DNA of 64,000 nucleotides from Carnobacterium pleistocenium FTR1 (GTDB taxonomy: Bacteria; Bacillota; Bacilli; Lactobacillales; Carnobacteriaceae). A program made the translations under genes and the position numbers. The notes beneath the pieces were generated by a model. The model did not search any database, was not told the origin of the DNA, and saw nothing but the letters and a program-made list of their open reading frames with translations. The stretch is taken from positions 992,001 to 1,056,000 of the forward strand of contig NZ_JQLQ01000002.1 in NCBI RefSeq assembly GCF_000744285.1, in the 5' to 3' direction. Below are positions 17,751-27,639 of the stretch, piece by piece. Positions within the stretch are counted from its first letter, which is position 1; each line of letters begins with the position of its first letter.

Positions 17751-19043
17751 ATGGAAAACTATATTAAAGAGGTTGGACTAAAAAACTATCCAAATACTTC
17801 AGCTAAAAAAAAAATTACAAATATTTTTTTATATTTAGCAGTACTATTCACAGTATATAGTATACATTTAAAAATATTACCTAATATAGCTTCTCCTAGG
17901 ATCATTTTGATGTTACTATTTTCATTCGATTTTTTTAGAAAAAAAGGATTTAGAGTTGAGAGAAATCTAAAGTGGGTCAAGAAAAGGACATTTACTTGGG
18001 GATATTTTAATTTATGTCTTTTATTATATAGTTTTGTAATTGCTTTAGGGAATGGTGCACTAACTTCTGAATATAGTGCTTTTACTGCATTTTTTAATTA
18101 CTTCATTATGGTTTTCTTCTTTTCTTTTGTATTAGAGGAATATTTTACTGATGAAGTTCAGTTCTGTAATGCTATGATAGTCGCGACTTTAATTCAATCT
18201 AGTATCGTTATTTTATCATTATTACCAAGTGTTAGAATTCTATTAGAAAATATACAATATGGAGATATTGCAAGATATTCAGATAGAGTTATTGGTATAG
18301 GTATTACTGGAGCTACTGGAAGTATATACTTATTTACTGGGTTATTTGCAAATGCATATATTTTGTTATTTAATAAAATTCAATGGAAATACATTTTATC
18401 TTTTATTACTATTCTTATCGCAATAGCTTTTGTTGCAAGAACAGGATTTTATGTTTCAATTGTGATATTGCTTTTTATAGTCTTTTTTGGATCAGGTGGT
18501 ATTAATATAAAAATAAAAAGAAATATCATGTTTTTTAGTTTATTTATCTTATTATCATTAGGAACATACATTTTTATAAAAAAAGTTGAAGTGAATCTAA
18601 ACCTTATCGAATATACAATTGGGAGATTAGATGAAATATTTAAGCCTTCAAACAGTAAAACACTAAAGACTATATCAAATATGAATATCCCTTCTTTGAC
18701 TTTTGAAACTTTGATTGGAACGGGAGTAGAAAAAGGATATACAAGCAATGGAGAATTAATTTGGCACGATTCTGGTTATGTTCAAAGATATATGTCAGTG
18801 GGGTTTGTTATGGCTTTACTATCATATCTAAGTTTGACGATATATATCAATAGTTTAATCAAAAAAGTAAAACAGTCTAAAAAAAGAATGTTTTTCAGAC
18901 TGTTACTTGTATTAATGCTATTTATTGAGATTAAAGAACCGTTTATATTTACACTAGCATATCCATTTGTATTATTAATACTTTTACGCTTAACAGTAAA
19001 GTCGTATGTAAGTAAAGAAAAACGTGAGGAGATAAGTTTGTGA
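17751..19043 (+). CDS. O-antigen ligase-like repeat-unit polymerase (Wzy)
   Basis: A 430-residue integral membrane protein with about ten to twelve hydrophobic segments and a larger extracellular loop near residues 280-335, the layout of Wzy polymerases. Sequence motifs are weak, as usual for this class. Its place among glycosyltransferases and in the same cluster as a flippase supports polymerisation of undecaprenyl-linked repeat units on the outer face. The following gene overlaps its stop. Strongly A/T-rich, like the rest of the serotype-specific block. Confidence 0.82.
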   Translation: MENYIKEVGLKNYPNTSAKKKITNIFLYLAVLFTVYSIHLKILPNIASPRIILMLLFSFDFFRKKGFRVERNLKWVKKRTFTWGYFNLCLLLYSFVIALGNGALTSEYSAFTAFFNYFIMVFFFSFVLEEYFTDEVQFCNAMIVATLIQSSIVILSLLPSVRILLENIQYGDIARYSDRVIGIGITGATGSIYLFTGLFANAYILLFNKIQWKYILSFITILIAIAFVARTGFYVSIVILLFIVFFGSGGINIKIKRNIMFFSLFILLSLGTYIFIKKVEVNLNLIEYTIGRLDEIFKPSNSKTLKTISNMNIPSLTFETLIGTGVEKGYTSNGELIWHDSGYVQRYMSVGFVMALLSYLSLTIYINSLIKKVKQSKKRMFFRLLLVLMLFIEIKEPFIFTLAYPFVLLILLRLTVKSYVSKEKREEISL

Positions 19044-20218
19044 GAATCGCATATATTAGTAACTCAATTATACCGTCACAAAAAGCTAATGCTGTTCATG
19101 TAATGAAAATGTGTAATGCACTAGCAAATAATAATAATGAAGTGACTTTGTATTGTGGTGTAGAAGCACGAGAAGAGGAAGATGTGTTTTCTAAATATGG
19201 TATTAAAAAGAGCTTCAAGATATATAGATTTTATCAAAATAAAATGATGAAAAGAATTATACCAAATTCACTTTATATTGCACTTATGACTTTATTTAGA
19301 CTATCTACAAAAAAGAATAAGGAACATGTGGACTATTTATATGGTCGCTCAATTTATGGACTTTTTTTACTAAGAAATAAATACAAATTTATTTATGAAT
19401 CTCATATGCCTCCTAGAGAAGGAATTTTAACCTTCTTAGAAAAAAAATTATTAACTAATGAAAATTGTTTATACCTAGTTGTAATTAGTCAAGCTTTAAA
19501 AGATAAGTATTTAGAATTGTTCCCATGGCTTAATTCAAGTAAAGTTATAGTCATGCATGATGCAGCAGATGAGGTAATGATTGAACGCAATTCCAATGAA
19601 TTTACCGAAGTATTAGATTTGAAAGACCAAGATAGTGAAGTGGTCATAGGATATCTTGGACATTTGTATTTCGGGAAATGTATGGAAATCGTATTAAAAC
19701 TCGCTAGTACACGAAAAAAGTATGATTTTCATATAGTTGGTGGCACAGAAGAGTGGGTAAGTTATTGGAGTAGAAAAATCAATTACTTGCAATTAACTAA
19801 TATTAAATTATATGGATATGTTGATAATAGTGAAATTGATAAATATTATCATGGTTTTGATATTTCACTGTTACCTTTCTCTAAGAATATATTCTATGAT
19901 AAAAATAAAAAAGATGACATTGGATCATGGATATCACCACTAAAATTGTTTGAATCCATGTCACATGGGAAAGCAATAATTGCATCCAATCTTCCTACTA
20001 TACAAGAAGTTTTAACAGATGGGGTCGACTCCTTTTTAGTAGATTCTGATAATATTGAAGAATGGGGTCGGAAATTAGATGTGTTAGTAGAAAATTATTC
20101 AATTAGGAATAAATTCGGTAAAAATGCCTATGATAATTTTAAAAAAAAGTATACATGGGATATTAGAGCAAAGAAAATAATAAAACTTTTTAAAGATGAG
20201 GTTAGTCAAATTGAGTAA
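19040..20218 (+). CDS. family 4 glycosyltransferase
   Basis: A 392-residue GT-B enzyme starting at GTG 19040, which overlaps the upstream stop; GAGGAG lies about 10 bases before. The N-terminus (RIAYISNSIIPSQKANAVHV) matches the glycosyltransferase-4 acceptor domain. The C-terminal donor domain has GYLGHLYFGK, HIVGG, LYGYVDNSEIDKYY, SPLKLFESMSHGKAIIASN and LPTIQEVLTDG, equivalent to the EX7E region. It adds one sugar of the repeat unit. The next ORF begins inside its end. Confidence 0.9.
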   Translation: MRIAYISNSIIPSQKANAVHVMKMCNALANNNNEVTLYCGVEAREEEDVFSKYGIKKSFKIYRFYQNKMMKRIIPNSLYIALMTLFRLSTKKNKEHVDYLYGRSIYGLFLLRNKYKFIYESHMPPREGILTFLEKKLLTNENCLYLVVISQALKDKYLELFPWLNSSKVIVMHDAADEVMIERNSNEFTEVLDLKDQDSEVVIGYLGHLYFGKCMEIVLKLASTRKKYDFHIVGGTEEWVSYWSRKINYLQLTNIKLYGYVDNSEIDKYYHGFDISLLPFSKNIFYDKNKKDDIGSWISPLKLFESMSHGKAIIASNLPTIQEVLTDGVDSFLVDSDNIEEWGRKLDVLVENYSIRNKFGKNAYDNFKKKYTWDIRAKKIIKLFKDEVSQIE

Positions 20219-21143
20219 ATTAAGAAGAAAATTACAGAGAATTTTGAAAAACCCATATATTATCATATCTAAAATCATTGAAAATAAAGCAAAATTTTTA
20301 CCCGATGCTATATATTTAGATATATTCTATAGAGCTAGTTTTGGTAAAACCTTTGACTGGAAAAGTCCACAAACATTTAATCAAAAATTACAGTGGTTAA
20401 AGCTTCATGATAGAAATCCAGCGTATAAAAGATTAGTTGATAAATATGAAGTAAGACAAATTGTAAGTTCTACAATAGGGGAAGAATACCTAATACCTTT
20501 ATTAGGATTATGGGACAATTTTGATGATATAAATTTTTCAGATTTACCTGATCAGTTTGTTTTAAAATGTACACATGATAGTGGTGGTGTTATTATATGC
20601 AAAAATAAAAGTGAATTTGATTTTAATTCTGCTAGAAAAAAAATTAATAAGTTATTAAAGAAAGATTATTTTTGGTTTAAAAGAGAGTGGCCATATAAAG
20701 GAATAAAACCTAGAATCATTGCAGAAGAATTATTAGTAGATGAAACAGAACAATCGTTAAAAGATTATAAGTTATTTTCATTCGATGGTGAACCAAAAAT
20801 GCTTTTTGTAGCTTCGGATAGAGATAAAAAAGGTTCTGATGTGAAATTTGATTATTTCGATATGAACTTTCAAAAACTGAGTTTCAGACAAATGGCACAT
20901 GAAAATAGTGGGTATAGAATAGATAAGCCAGAAAATTTTGATGAAATGGTCAATATTACGAAGAAATTGGCTGAAGGATATCCACATGTAAGAATCGATT
21001 TATATGACATAAACGGTAGAATTTATTTTGGTGAATATACATTTTATCACCATAGCGGATTAGTACCTTTCGATCCAGTAAAATATGATTATATTTTTGG
21101 GGCTATGATAACTTTAGACTCAGTGAAAATGAGAAATTATTGA
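20196..21143 (+). CDS. TupA-like ATP-grasp protein, first copy
   Basis: Up to 315 residues, of the ATP-grasp family named after TupA of teichuronopeptide synthesis. Blocks shared with the second copy at 22419 are NQKLQWLKLHDR, DKYEVR, GEEYLIPLLGLW, QFVLKCTHDSGG, IIAEELL and the C-terminal metal-site stretch IYFGEYTFYHHSGLVPFDP. The ATP-grasp fold ligates a carboxylate to an amine or similar nucleophile, so it may add an amino acid or amide to a polymer sugar; this is inference. ATG 20196 and TTG 20211 are both possible starts, and GAGG fits TTG 20211 better. Confidence 0.86.
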   Translation: MRLVKLSKLRRKLQRILKNPYIIISKIIENKAKFLPDAIYLDIFYRASFGKTFDWKSPQTFNQKLQWLKLHDRNPAYKRLVDKYEVRQIVSSTIGEEYLIPLLGLWDNFDDINFSDLPDQFVLKCTHDSGGVIICKNKSEFDFNSARKKINKLLKKDYFWFKREWPYKGIKPRIIAEELLVDETEQSLKDYKLFSFDGEPKMLFVASDRDKKGSDVKFDYFDMNFQKLSFRQMAHENSGYRIDKPENFDEMVNITKKLAEGYPHVRIDLYDINGRIYFGEYTFYHHSGLVPFDPVKYDYIFGAMITLDSVKMRNY

Positions 21144-21173
21144 TTAAATAATTTCTAGAGATAGGAGAAAGAA

Positions 21174-22406
21174 ATGAATACAAATCTTGACGAGTTAAAA
21201 AAGAAGAAAGTTGCAATAATATGTCCAACTCTATCTAGAGGTGGCGCAGAAAGAATTGTAGGTTTGTTATCTGAGCAAATAGAAGGTTCTGTAGATGAGT
21301 TATTTATATTTCTTTTTAATTCAAAAGAAGTAACGTATAAATATAAAGGTAAATTAGTTGATTTAGAATTTGATAATTCCTCTGAACCAAGTAAATATAG
21401 AATAGTTTATTTGTTTAATAGAGTAGTGGTGTATTTTAAATTATTATTAAAGTTAAGATCAGAGAAAAGGAAAAACGGTATAGACGTTTCTATTAGTTTT
21501 ATGGATACTCCTAATATACTTAATGTTCTCTCAAGAACAAAAGATAAAGTGCTCTTGTCTGTCAGAATAAATAAATCTGTGCAAAGTACTAAGCACAAAA
21601 TAAGTGTAAGCAGAAGAATAGAAATTCGATTAATGAAAATATTGTATAGATATTCTGATAAAATAATTGCAATTTCTAATGGAGTAAGACAGGATCTAAT
21701 CAGTAATTTTAACTTGAAAGAAGAGTTAGTTACGACTATATATAATTTTGTTGACATAAAAGATATTGTAAATAAAAAATGCGAATATTTACCTGAGCAG
21801 TATAATGATTTTTTTAAAAATCACGATGTAATTATTAATGTCGGAAGATTTGAATATCAAAAAAATCAACTTAATTTAATTGATGAGTTTAAATTGATAA
21901 ATAAAGAATTTCCCAACACAAGATTAGTTTTAGTAGGTAAGGGAACTTTAGAAAGTAGAATTATGACAAAAGTTAATAAATTAGGTCTAGCTAATAAAGT
22001 ACTTATAGTTCCATATACAAGTAATCCATTTATGTATATGAATAAAGCAAAAATTTTTGTACTTAATTCTTACTATGAAGGATTTGGTAATGTTTTATTA
22101 GAAGCTATGGCGTGCAATGTTCCTATTATTTCAACGGACTGTAAAAGCGGACCAAGAGAAATAATTACCGGTGATTTTAATTACAATAATGGAACGAATG
22201 AAATTGAAATATTTGAAAGAGGTATTTTAATTCCAGTTCGAGATGATATAAATGAAGAAAAACATTATTTACAAAGGGCAGTAGAGATTTTAATGAGCGA
22301 CCCCGTACTAAGAAAAAATATTGTTGATTCAGCAACAGACTATGTGCAAAATGGATATTCTAATCAAGAGATTAAAAAACAATGGCTTAATGAAATTGAG
22401 CTATAG
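21174..22406 (+). CDS. family 4 glycosyltransferase
   Basis: A 410-residue GT-B enzyme. The N-terminus VAIICPTLSRGGAERIV is the glycine-rich acceptor-domain motif. The C-terminal domain has INVGRFEYQKNQLNLIDEF, LVGKG, VLNSYYEGFGNVLLEAMAC and the EX7E glutamates, followed by VPIISTDCKSGPREI, typical of GalNAc/Gal-type GT4 enzymes. AGGAG precedes ATG 21174. It lies between two TupA-like genes and shares their transcription direction. Confidence 0.92.
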   Translation: MNTNLDELKKKKVAIICPTLSRGGAERIVGLLSEQIEGSVDELFIFLFNSKEVTYKYKGKLVDLEFDNSSEPSKYRIVYLFNRVVVYFKLLLKLRSEKRKNGIDVSISFMDTPNILNVLSRTKDKVLLSVRINKSVQSTKHKISVSRRIEIRLMKILYRYSDKIIAISNGVRQDLISNFNLKEELVTTIYNFVDIKDIVNKKCEYLPEQYNDFFKNHDVIINVGRFEYQKNQLNLIDEFKLINKEFPNTRLVLVGKGTLESRIMTKVNKLGLANKVLIVPYTSNPFMYMNKAKIFVLNSYYEGFGNVLLEAMACNVPIISTDCKSGPREIITGDFNYNNGTNEIEIFERGILIPVRDDINEEKHYLQRAVEILMSDPVLRKNIVDSATDYVQNGYSNQEIKKQWLNEIEL

Positions 22407-22418
22407 GAGGGCTGATAT

Positions 22419-23315
22419 ATGAAAAAAGAATCACGTAATTATTTGTTGAAACAATTTAAAAGACTAGATGAAAGAAAGCTACTCAGTAAAATTCCGGATT
22501 CGTTTATTATCAAGATTCATTATTATTTAAGAATGGGTACAAAACTAAATCTGGAAAATCCTAAAACTTTAAATGAAAAACTACAATGGCTTAAATTATA
22601 TGATCGTAAACCTGAGTACTCTAAGATGGCAGATAAATATTCTGTTAGAGAATTTATCAAAAACACTATAGGAGATGAATATCTTATTCCTCTTTTAGGA
22701 GTTTGGGAAAATTTTGAAGATATTGAATTTAATAGCTTACCTAATAAATTCGTCTTAAAAGCGAATCATAATTCAGGTGGAATAATTATATGTAGAGATA
22801 AAGGAGAACTAGACGTTCTAAAATCAGCTAAGCTTTTTAATTCATGGTTAAGTAGGAATTATTATCAAAGTAGTAGAGAGTGGCAATATAAAAATATTAA
22901 GCCTCTTATTATCGCAGAGAAATACATGGATGATGGGAACAAGAAGGGTTTAACAGATTATAAATTCTTTTGTTTCAACGGGGAGCCTAATTTTGTATAT
23001 CTTTCAAGTGGGTTAGAAAATCACTCTACCGCCTATATGTCTTTTTATGATTTAGACGGAAGTAAGTTACCTTTTAAAAGAAGTGATTACAGTGAATTTC
23101 CTGTTGATCCTAAATTACCTCAGAATTTTTCTAAAATGATTGAATTAGCGAGTATCTTATCCAAAGCAACTAAATCTCCCTTCATGAGAGTTGATTTTTA
23201 TGAAATTGAAGGAAGTATTTTCTTCTCTGAATTAACTTTTAGACCAAATGCAGGGATGATTCCATTTGAACCAAAAGAATATGATGAGAAATTAGGAGAA
23301 CTAGTAAAGTTATAA
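22419..23315 (+). CDS. TupA-like ATP-grasp protein, second copy
   Basis: A 298-residue paralogue of the protein at 20196, with the same block order: NEKLQWLKLYDRKPEY, DKYSVREF, GDEYLIPLLGVW, KFVLKANHNSGG, IIAEKYM and IFFSELTFRPNAGMIPFEP. The copies differ clearly in the middle and C-terminal parts, so they are not a recent duplication and may act on different acceptors. AGGAGG lies before ATG 22419, 13 bases after the glycosyltransferase stop. The reaction is not known for this subgroup; ligation of an amino acid or similar to a sugar carboxylate is a reasonable guess. Confidence 0.87.
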   Translation: MKKESRNYLLKQFKRLDERKLLSKIPDSFIIKIHYYLRMGTKLNLENPKTLNEKLQWLKLYDRKPEYSKMADKYSVREFIKNTIGDEYLIPLLGVWENFEDIEFNSLPNKFVLKANHNSGGIIICRDKGELDVLKSAKLFNSWLSRNYYQSSREWQYKNIKPLIIAEKYMDDGNKKGLTDYKFFCFNGEPNFVYLSSGLENHSTAYMSFYDLDGSKLPFKRSDYSEFPVDPKLPQNFSKMIELASILSKATKSPFMRVDFYEIEGSIFFSELTFRPNAGMIPFEPKEYDEKLGELVKL

Positions 23316-23365
23316 CTTACTGTAAATGTTTTTGTCAATAAGTCAAAATTGGAGTGGACTTCTGA

Positions 23366-24853
23366 ATGGATAAAAATGGTAATCAATCAAATAAAATGAA
23401 GAGTAAAGTTTTTTCTGGAATCATATGGACCTTTCTTGAAAGAACTGCTTCTCAAAGTGTTACTTTAATTTTGTCCATAATACTAGCGCGCTTACTATCT
23501 CCAGATGAATACGGAGTGATATCAATTGTTATGATATTTATTTCAGTAGCAAATGTGTTTATAACGAGCGGATTTGGTAATGCGTTGATTCAAAAAAAAA
23601 ATGCTGATAATTTAGATTTTTCATCTGTTTTTTATTTTAGTTTTTTTCTATCGTTAGCTTTGTATATCATTCTTTTTTTTGCTGCACCTATAATTTCCTT
23701 TTATTATCGAATGCCAGAATTGACTATGGTAATGAGAGTTTTAGGTCTTTATATTCCAATAATCGGCTTTAATGCTGTACAAGAAGCGCTTGTCTCTAAA
23801 TATATGATGTTTAAGAAGTTTTTTATTTCTACACTTTCAGGAACTATATTGTCAGCGATTATTGGAATTATCTGTGCGTATTTAGGTGCTGGAGTATGGG
23901 CACTAGTAGCCCAAAGATTAAGTAATGTGTTAATTAATACAATTGTCTTATGGAGAATTGTTGAATGGAGACCAACTTTAGAATATTCATTTACTAGAAT
24001 GAAATCGATTATTTCTTATGGTTGGAAGCTTTTCGTATCTTCATTGATTGGCTCTCTTTCAGATAATTTAAGAAATTTCATTATAGGTATAAAATTTAGC
24101 CCAGAAGCACTCGCTTTATATACCCAAGGGAATTCATACCCAAATCAAATCGGTACAAATATAAATAGCACTATATCAAAAGTTTTATTCCCAGCACTTT
24201 CAGAGTTTCAAGATGATTTAGAAAAAACAAGACACATAATGAGAAGAGCAATAAAAATAAGTACCTATATAATGACCCCTATGTTAATCGGTTTGGCTGC
24301 TATAGCAAATCCATTGGTAAAATTGTTATTAACTGATGAATGGTTAGGAATTGTGGAATATATTCAAATATTTTCCATCTATTTTATTTTTATACCTATA
24401 CACACTATAAATTTACAGGTTATAAAAGCAATTGGAAGAAGTGACTTGTTTTTAAAATTAGAAATAATAAAGAGGACATACGGCTTACTTATACTCTTCA
24501 TTACTGTGTTTTTCTTTAATAGCGTGACTACTATAGCGTTGGGAATGGTTCTTCAGACATTAATATCATGTTTTGTTAATGCATCTCCTAATAAAAAAAT
24601 ACTGAAATATGGATATATTCAACAAATGCGAGATATAGTTCCAAATTTAGTAGTTTCATTTGTTATGGGAATATGTGTCTATTCTATAAATTTATTGAAC
24701 TTAAATCTCATTCAACTATTACTGTTACAAGTTATAGTTGGAGCTATAACTTATATACTAATTTCCTATATGTTTAGATTAGATAGCTTTAAATATTTAT
24801 CAAGTATTATATTAAGTAAAACTAATAAATGGAAATTAGCATTTAAAAGATAG
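23366..24853 (+). CDS. polysaccharide flippase (Wzx type)
   Basis: A 495-residue membrane protein with about fourteen hydrophobic helices, of the oligosaccharide flippase/MOP superfamily. The N-terminus (WTFLERTASQSVTLILSIIL, then ARLLSPDEYGVISIV) is the typical Wzx signature, followed by GFGNALIQKKNAD. It would move the undecaprenyl-linked repeat unit across the membrane for Wzy. It is the last gene of the capsule block before the insertion-sequence cluster. No terminator is obvious downstream. Confidence 0.92.
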   Translation: MDKNGNQSNKMKSKVFSGIIWTFLERTASQSVTLILSIILARLLSPDEYGVISIVMIFISVANVFITSGFGNALIQKKNADNLDFSSVFYFSFFLSLALYIILFFAAPIISFYYRMPELTMVMRVLGLYIPIIGFNAVQEALVSKYMMFKKFFISTLSGTILSAIIGIICAYLGAGVWALVAQRLSNVLINTIVLWRIVEWRPTLEYSFTRMKSIISYGWKLFVSSLIGSLSDNLRNFIIGIKFSPEALALYTQGNSYPNQIGTNINSTISKVLFPALSEFQDDLEKTRHIMRRAIKISTYIMTPMLIGLAAIANPLVKLLLTDEWLGIVEYIQIFSIYFIFIPIHTINLQVIKAIGRSDLFLKLEIIKRTYGLLILFITVFFFNSVTTIALGMVLQTLISCFVNASPNKKILKYGYIQQMRDIVPNLVVSFVMGICVYSINLLNLNLIQLLLLQVIVGAITYILISYMFRLDSFKYLSSIILSKTNKWKLAFKR

Positions 24854-24979
24854 AAGTAAAATAAAGATTAGTTATATTTTTATGATTAATTTAACAAATC
24901 AGATTCATAAAAAATGTTTCTCATATATAATACTTCACAAAATCTTATAGAATTGATTGCTATCCTGAATAATTCATAT

Positions 24980-25157
24980 TGAATATTGCGAAAGATTAGA
25001 GCCACTTGTGCGTAAAAGTGAGCCATTGTATGCGGAGAATAGAGCCAGTGATTGCGTGTTAGCGTGCCAATCAAAATAGATAGCTAAATAAAAGTAACCT
25101 TCTGTATACTGGAGTTGCGTACCGTCAGGTACGACACTGTATACAGGAGGTTTTTTA
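24980..25157 (+). mobile_element. left end region of an IS21-family element
   Basis: Repeated short units AGAGCCACTTGTGCG, GTGAGCCATTGTATGCG and AGAGCCAGTGATTGCG follow one another from about 24998, resembling the multiple terminal repeats bound by IS21 transposases. A strong inverted repeat (CTGTATAC at 25102 with GTATACAG near 25140, inner arms GTACC/GGTAC) lies in the istA leader next to its AGGAGG site. Confidence 0.5.
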
Positions 25158-25946
25158 ATGATTCAATACCGTAAGATTCTGGAATTACATTTCAAAAAAG
25201 TTTCCCAACGAACTATTAGCACTAGCGTTGGAAGTTCGAGAAACACAGTTTCAGAAGTCATCAAACGTGCTGAAAAGATTGGATTAGAAAGTTTGATTGA
25301 CACTATGAACAATCATCGGCTTGAAGAATTTCTCTTTCCAGAGAAACAAGCGATTGAGAAAGGCTATTTTCCACCTAATTGGGAAAAGATTCATAAGGAA
25401 TTACAGAAGAAAAATGTGACTTTAAAGTTACTTCACATTGAGTATGCGCAACACGCGCGTAACGGTGGGAAAATCCTTTATGCTTATCGTACTTTTGCAG
25501 AAAAATATGGAAAGTATGCAAAAAAATATAAAGCAACCATGCCTATTATAAGAAAACCGGGTGAAGTATTAGAGATTGACTGGGGTGGATCAACTTTGTC
25601 TATTAATGATCGTCAAACCGGAGGGAAATTGACCGTATATGTTTTCGTAGCGACATTCCCTTACAGTCAATACAGTTATGTAGAAGGCTTTTTAGATATG
25701 AAATCTGCCAATTGGTTAACAGGACATATCCATGCATTTGAATATTTCGACGGTGTTCCAGAATCACTGGTCCCTGATAATTTGAAAACTGGTGTAACAA
25801 AAGCTATTCGAGGAGAACCTATACTTAATGAAGCTTACCGTGAATTAGCTGATTACTATCAAACGGTTATCGTTCCGGGCAGGGTTCGGAGTCCGATGAT
25901 ATCCGCCACCGTAAATTACCAGCAGGGGATGCGGATGTTTTCTTAG
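25158..25946 (+). pseudogene. truncated IS21-family transposase (IstA)
   Basis: A 262-codon frame beginning MIQYRKILELHFKKVSQRTI, with a helix-turn-helix (SVGSSRNTVSEVIKRA) and the DDE core EIDWGGSTL...VFVATFPYSQYSYVEGF...PDNLKTGVTKA. IS21 IstA proteins are normally far longer and continue past VPGRVRSP. Here the sequence changes abruptly after RVRSP to about 15 unrelated codons and a stop, and istB is absent. An IS3-type element abuts the break. Probably a deletion remnant, without activity. Confidence 0.85.
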
Positions 25947-25951
25947 ACTGT

Positions 25952-27466
25952 TTAAGCAGCTAGTCCTAGCCTTCGTCTATACTGAAGAGGACTTATTCCA
26001 CCTAATGACATTTTAATTCTCTTTTCATTATACCAATGAATATAATGATCTAGTCGTTCCATGAACTCGTCTATGCTGAAGTCTTTCCAAGATAACCCGT
26101 AAAACCATTCATTTTTCAAGCGTCCAAAAAAGCCTTCACAGGCAGAATTGTCTGGAGAACAGCCTTTCTTGGACATGGATTGTGTCAAACCGGAGGTTTT
26201 TATTCGCTCTATCCATCCTGGCCATCGGCAATGCGCTCCACGATCAGAATGAATAATTGGATGCTCATTAACGCCTAGTGTTTCTAAAGCGTTGTCGAAC
26301 ATTGTATTGACTAATTTTGCATTCGGTTCAGCACTAATCGTCCAACTTACGACTGCTCCGTCAAAACAGTCAATGATAGGTGACAGATAAACCTTCCCAG
26401 CAGGAATGCGAAATTCTGAAATATCAGTCAGCCATTTCATATTTGGCTTTTCCGCCTTAAAATTTCGTTGTAAAAGATTTGGAGCGGCTTGTGTAATCTC
26501 GCTAGCATAGGAACTATATTTCTTTTTCCGCGCTATTCTAACAAAAAGATTCTCTTCGCTCATCAGCCTTCTAACAACCTTTTCTGACAGTACGATTCCA
26601 TTATTTTTCAGTTCTGAATGCAGTCTACGGTAGCCATATCTTGCATCATTTTCTTGAAAAATCTCTGTCAGTAAAGCGCGTTTTTTTTCGTATTTATCTG
26701 GCAATGCCAGTTGCTTTCTGTGATAAAAATAATTACTTTTCACCAGCTTCAATTGTTGGAATAAGGTTTTTAAAGGGAAATCGGCACGTAAGGCATCAAC
26801 CAAGATAGTCTTCTCTCTATTTGTTAAGTTTATTGGATTGATGCCCGCTTCTTTTTTTATTAAAACAGCTGCTCTTTCAAGAATCTCTTTTTCCATTCGT
26901 AGCTGATAACCTTGTTTTTGTAGGTTATCGACTTCTGAATTCAGTGTATCTAAAGTTTGTTCAATAGGTTGTTTTGGCATGGTTAAAGGAAAATCCCTTC
27001 CGACTAAATCACTTTTCCAGTCATAGAGCGTCTTTCTACCAACACCTGTCTGTTCCGCGATTTTTTTGGCAGAAGTATTTCGGCTAAAGAGTCGGATTAC
27101 AGCCTCTTTTTTCTGCTCTTGCGTGTAGTTTATCGCACTCCGTCGAATTTTACGAGCTTCTGGGGCTGATTCTTCACACCACTGTCGTAATGTTTCCCTG
27201 TTCGGATAGCCTAGCAGTCGAACTGTCCGAGAATAATTCCGACCATATTCAAAGTAATGATCAACAGCTATCTCTTTTTCTTTTAAAGTAAATTTAGTAG
27301 CTCTAAGAGATAAGTCACGAAGTTCTCCATTTTTACAATATTCTTGATGCCAATTATATAATGCTTTTGGAGAAGGGTAACCAAGTTTTTGAATAGTAGC
27401 TGCTAGTGAGTGTTCATATTTTATATATAATTTTACGGCTTTCAATCGTTCCTCGTGAGAGTACAT
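25952..27466 (-). mobile_element. IS3-family transposase, single long ORF
   Basis: A 504-residue transposase on the minus strand. The N-terminal third has three helix-turn-helix units (SHEERLKAVKLY, LKEKEIAVDHY, TQEQKKEAVIRL...GVGRKTLYDW) and a coiled coil. The C-terminal DDE integrase core shows the aspartates in WLTDISEF and HSDRGAH and the glutamate in SACEGFFGRLKNE. ATG 27466 is chosen because AGGAGG (27473-27478) is well spaced from it. The single fused frame suggests an IS3 subgroup without programmed frameshift. I could not define matching terminal repeats. It appears intact and abuts the broken IS21 gene. Confidence 0.88.
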
Positions 27467-27639
27467 AAACATCCTCCTAACTCAATTTGAGTCCAAGTAT
27501 TTGTCCGCTTCTCTTAGTGGTGACTTGTAGTGGTGTATATCAATAATACAGAATGCTTACTTATCTATTATTTTTTGACTAGATAGTACAGCGATTCTAT
27601 TCTATAATAAAAGTATAAATTAGATTGAGGGGATAAAAA

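Noticed and set aside
25952-27540. Exact terminal inverted repeats of the IS3-type element
   Set aside because: I compared both flanks by eye and found no convincing pair, so element borders are not given.
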